Positions 62,905 to 64,000 of a stretch of 64,000 nt of DNA are shown piece after piece. Source of the stretch: JAKAAZ01 sp963817855. Its GTDB lineage: Bacteria; Acidobacteriota; Terriglobia; Terriglobales; Acidobacteriaceae. Both the position numbers and the translations under genes were made by a program. The stretch's first letter is position 1. The number at the start of each line of letters is the position of its first letter. The DNA is taken from the NCBI GenBank assembly GCA_963817855.1, contig CAWFQA010000002.1:496001-560000 (forward strand). Direction: 5' to 3'. The notes beneath the pieces were generated by a model that did not search any database, had not been told where the DNA came from, and worked only from the letters and a program-made list of their open reading frames with translations.

Positions 62905-64000
62905 TTAGCCGGATTTTTCGACTTCCAGGGCGGCCTGCAGCATTGCTTTCGCATAGGCGATGTCGTAAACCTCACCGGCATAACCGCCGCCGCCCGGATA
63001 GCCGTGAATCGGTCCGCGGGCGCGGTCGTAGTCAACGGCCCGCGGGTGTTCCGGATAGAGCTCGCGCGAATACTTCAGCTTAACCAGTTCCCGCATCACC
63101 GCGAACATGTTCACGTCGCCTTCGTCGATGAAGCCCTCATCGTATTTCAGGTAGGGCGTGGTCACATGCGGGTTGCGGTAGTGCACGTGATTGATGCGGT
63201 CCCTGGATCCGAAGTAGCGGCAGACCGCGACTGGGTCCTCTCCCATTTCCTTCGTGACCCCGCAATCGAATGTGATCCCGTTTGCCGGGCTATCAACAAT
63301 CTCGATCAGGTGTTTCCATCCTTCCAGCGTAGCCATGATCTGCTGGGAACCGCGACTTAGTGGGAAGGGCGGGTCGTTGGGATGGAGTGCCAGCCGCACG
63401 TTCGCCTTCTCCGCGACGGGGATCACAGCCTTGAGAAAATATGTGATGTTGGCCCACATCTCTCTCAGTGTGTGCGCGCCCTCGGTGGGGAGCGGCGGAA
63501 GGTCCTTCATGCGGCCGTAATCCGCGCCTGTCAATCCGGCGCCGCCCCGGCCCACTTCTTCGTAGTAACCTTCCATGGCACGATGCGCGTAAAAGTTATA
63601 CTCGACGACCGGGATGCCCGTCTGTCCCGCCGCCTGAATCGACTGCCTGACTTTTTCGATCTCCTCGTCCCGACCCGGACGGCCATAGATGGTGTTGGGA
63701 AAGCCATCCATCATCAGGTTGCCGAGTGTCACATCGTTCGCCTTGAGCTTGTCGACCAGCGGCCGCAGATCGCCTCCCGTCCACGGTAGCGCCGGACCGC
63801 CGCTCAGTACGTGATACACACCCAACTGCACAACACCGCGAATGGCAGCATCTGTAATGCCGCCGGAAAGGTGAATGGCGCAGGCAATCTTGGGTGTATC
63901 TGCGCCTTCCTGCGGCATGCCATCACCTAGCCACCATGGCTTCTCCTGCGACTGCGCGGAGGCCGCGAACCTCAGCAATGCGGGTGCCAGGGCTGTCGCT
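62905..64000 (-). CDS. Mannonate dehydratase (UxuA)-type protein, 5' end beyond window
   Basis: The frame is open to the window edge, giving at least 365 residues; the first visible residues (TALAPALLRFAASAQSQ) look like the end of a signal peptide. The TIM-barrel domain has AIHLSGG, GLGNL-type TLGNLMMDGFP, LALHPNDPPFPLSRG, GITFDCGVTKEMGED, VHYRNPH and FIDEGDVNMFAVMREL, matching metal and substrate positions of UxuA-like xylose-isomerase-fold dehydratases. It dehydrates mannonate or a related acid. Opposed to an unrelated enzyme for the same type of reaction, so the two may share a pathway. Confidence 0.82.
   Translation of the reverse strand, partial: ATALAPALLRFAASAQSQEKPWWLGDGMPQEGADTPKIACAIHLSGGITDAAIRGVVQLGVYHVLSGGPALPWTGGDLRPLVDKLKANDVTLGNLMMDGFPNTIYGRPGRDEEIEKVRQSIQAAGQTGIPVVEYNFYAHRAMEGYYEEVGRGGAGLTGADYGRMKDLPPLPTEGAHTLREMWANITYFLKAVIPVAEKANVRLALHPNDPPFPLSRGSQQIMATLEGWKHLIEIVDSPANGITFDCGVTKEMGEDPVAVCRYFGSRDRINHVHYRNPHVTTPYLKYDEGFIDEGDVNMFAVMRELVKLKYSRELYPEHPRAVDYDRARGPIHGYPGGGGYAGEVYDIAYAKAMLQAALEVEKSG

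Overview
The window looks like chromosome from an Acidobacteriota bacterium (Terriglobia/Acidobacteriia type). This is an inference from gene families: an Oar-like TonB receptor with a carboxypeptidase-regulatory domain, a VWA protein of the type common in acidobacteria, a DUF3106 protein behind a sigma/anti-sigma pair, and many exported peptidases and carbohydrate enzymes. No rRNA or ribosomal gene is present to settle it.

Layout. 1-19.7 kb: cell-envelope and exported enzymes (multicopper oxidase cut by the window edge, lipoprotein phosphoesterase with three Ig-like repeats, TPR protein, nucleotidyltransferase, TonB, VWA protein, S9 peptidase, type-B carboxylesterase, Na+/solute symporter, M61 peptidase, sugar porter). 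19.8-35.7 kb: a divergent metabolic cluster. Leftward from about 26.73 kb run a mutarotase-like protein, RidA, two SelA/DgaE-like PLP enzymes, an RraA-like protein and a frameshifted LarA-like racemase. Rightward from about 26.94 kb run an ACS-type MFS transporter, a histidine kinase without its usual sensor, a response regulator, a second RraA-like protein, a truncated second copy of the MFS gene, a third SelA/DgaE-like enzyme, a bicovalent-type flavin oxidase and a lactonase. Most of these enzymes carry Tat or Sec export signals, so the pathway appears to work outside the cytoplasm. 35.8-38.2 kb: an ABC exporter plus DUF3299 operon. 38.3-49.2 kb: a frameshifted amidohydrolase, the TonB receptor, an alditol-oxidase-like flavoprotein, a decayed glycogen-debranching-enzyme fragment, a Gfo/Idh dehydrogenase and a GH27 alpha-galactosidase.

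49.4-57.9 kb: a possible genomic island. An intact initiator tRNA-fMet lies at the right end (57841-57917) and a degenerate copy of its 3' half at the left end (49391-49437), in the geometry expected of integration at a tRNA 3' end. Between them are five genes I cannot assign to a characterised system: two large soluble proteins, two alpha/beta hydrolases (one with a four-helix membrane insert) and a small membrane protein. 58.0-60.5 kb: an ECF sigma factor, its zinc-finger anti-sigma factor and a DUF3106 protein. 60.6-61.4 kb: tRNA-Val followed by remnants of a tyrosine recombinase and of HsdM, i.e. a second, decayed integration site. 61.5-64 kb: two unrelated mannonate-dehydratase-type enzymes.

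Together the central genes suggest extracytoplasmic oxidation, delactonisation and deamination of sugar acids or amino-sugar acids, with uptake by the MFS and TonB systems under local two-component control. The substrate is not established. Three broken genes and the 577-bp duplicated segment show the region is, or recently was, rearranging.
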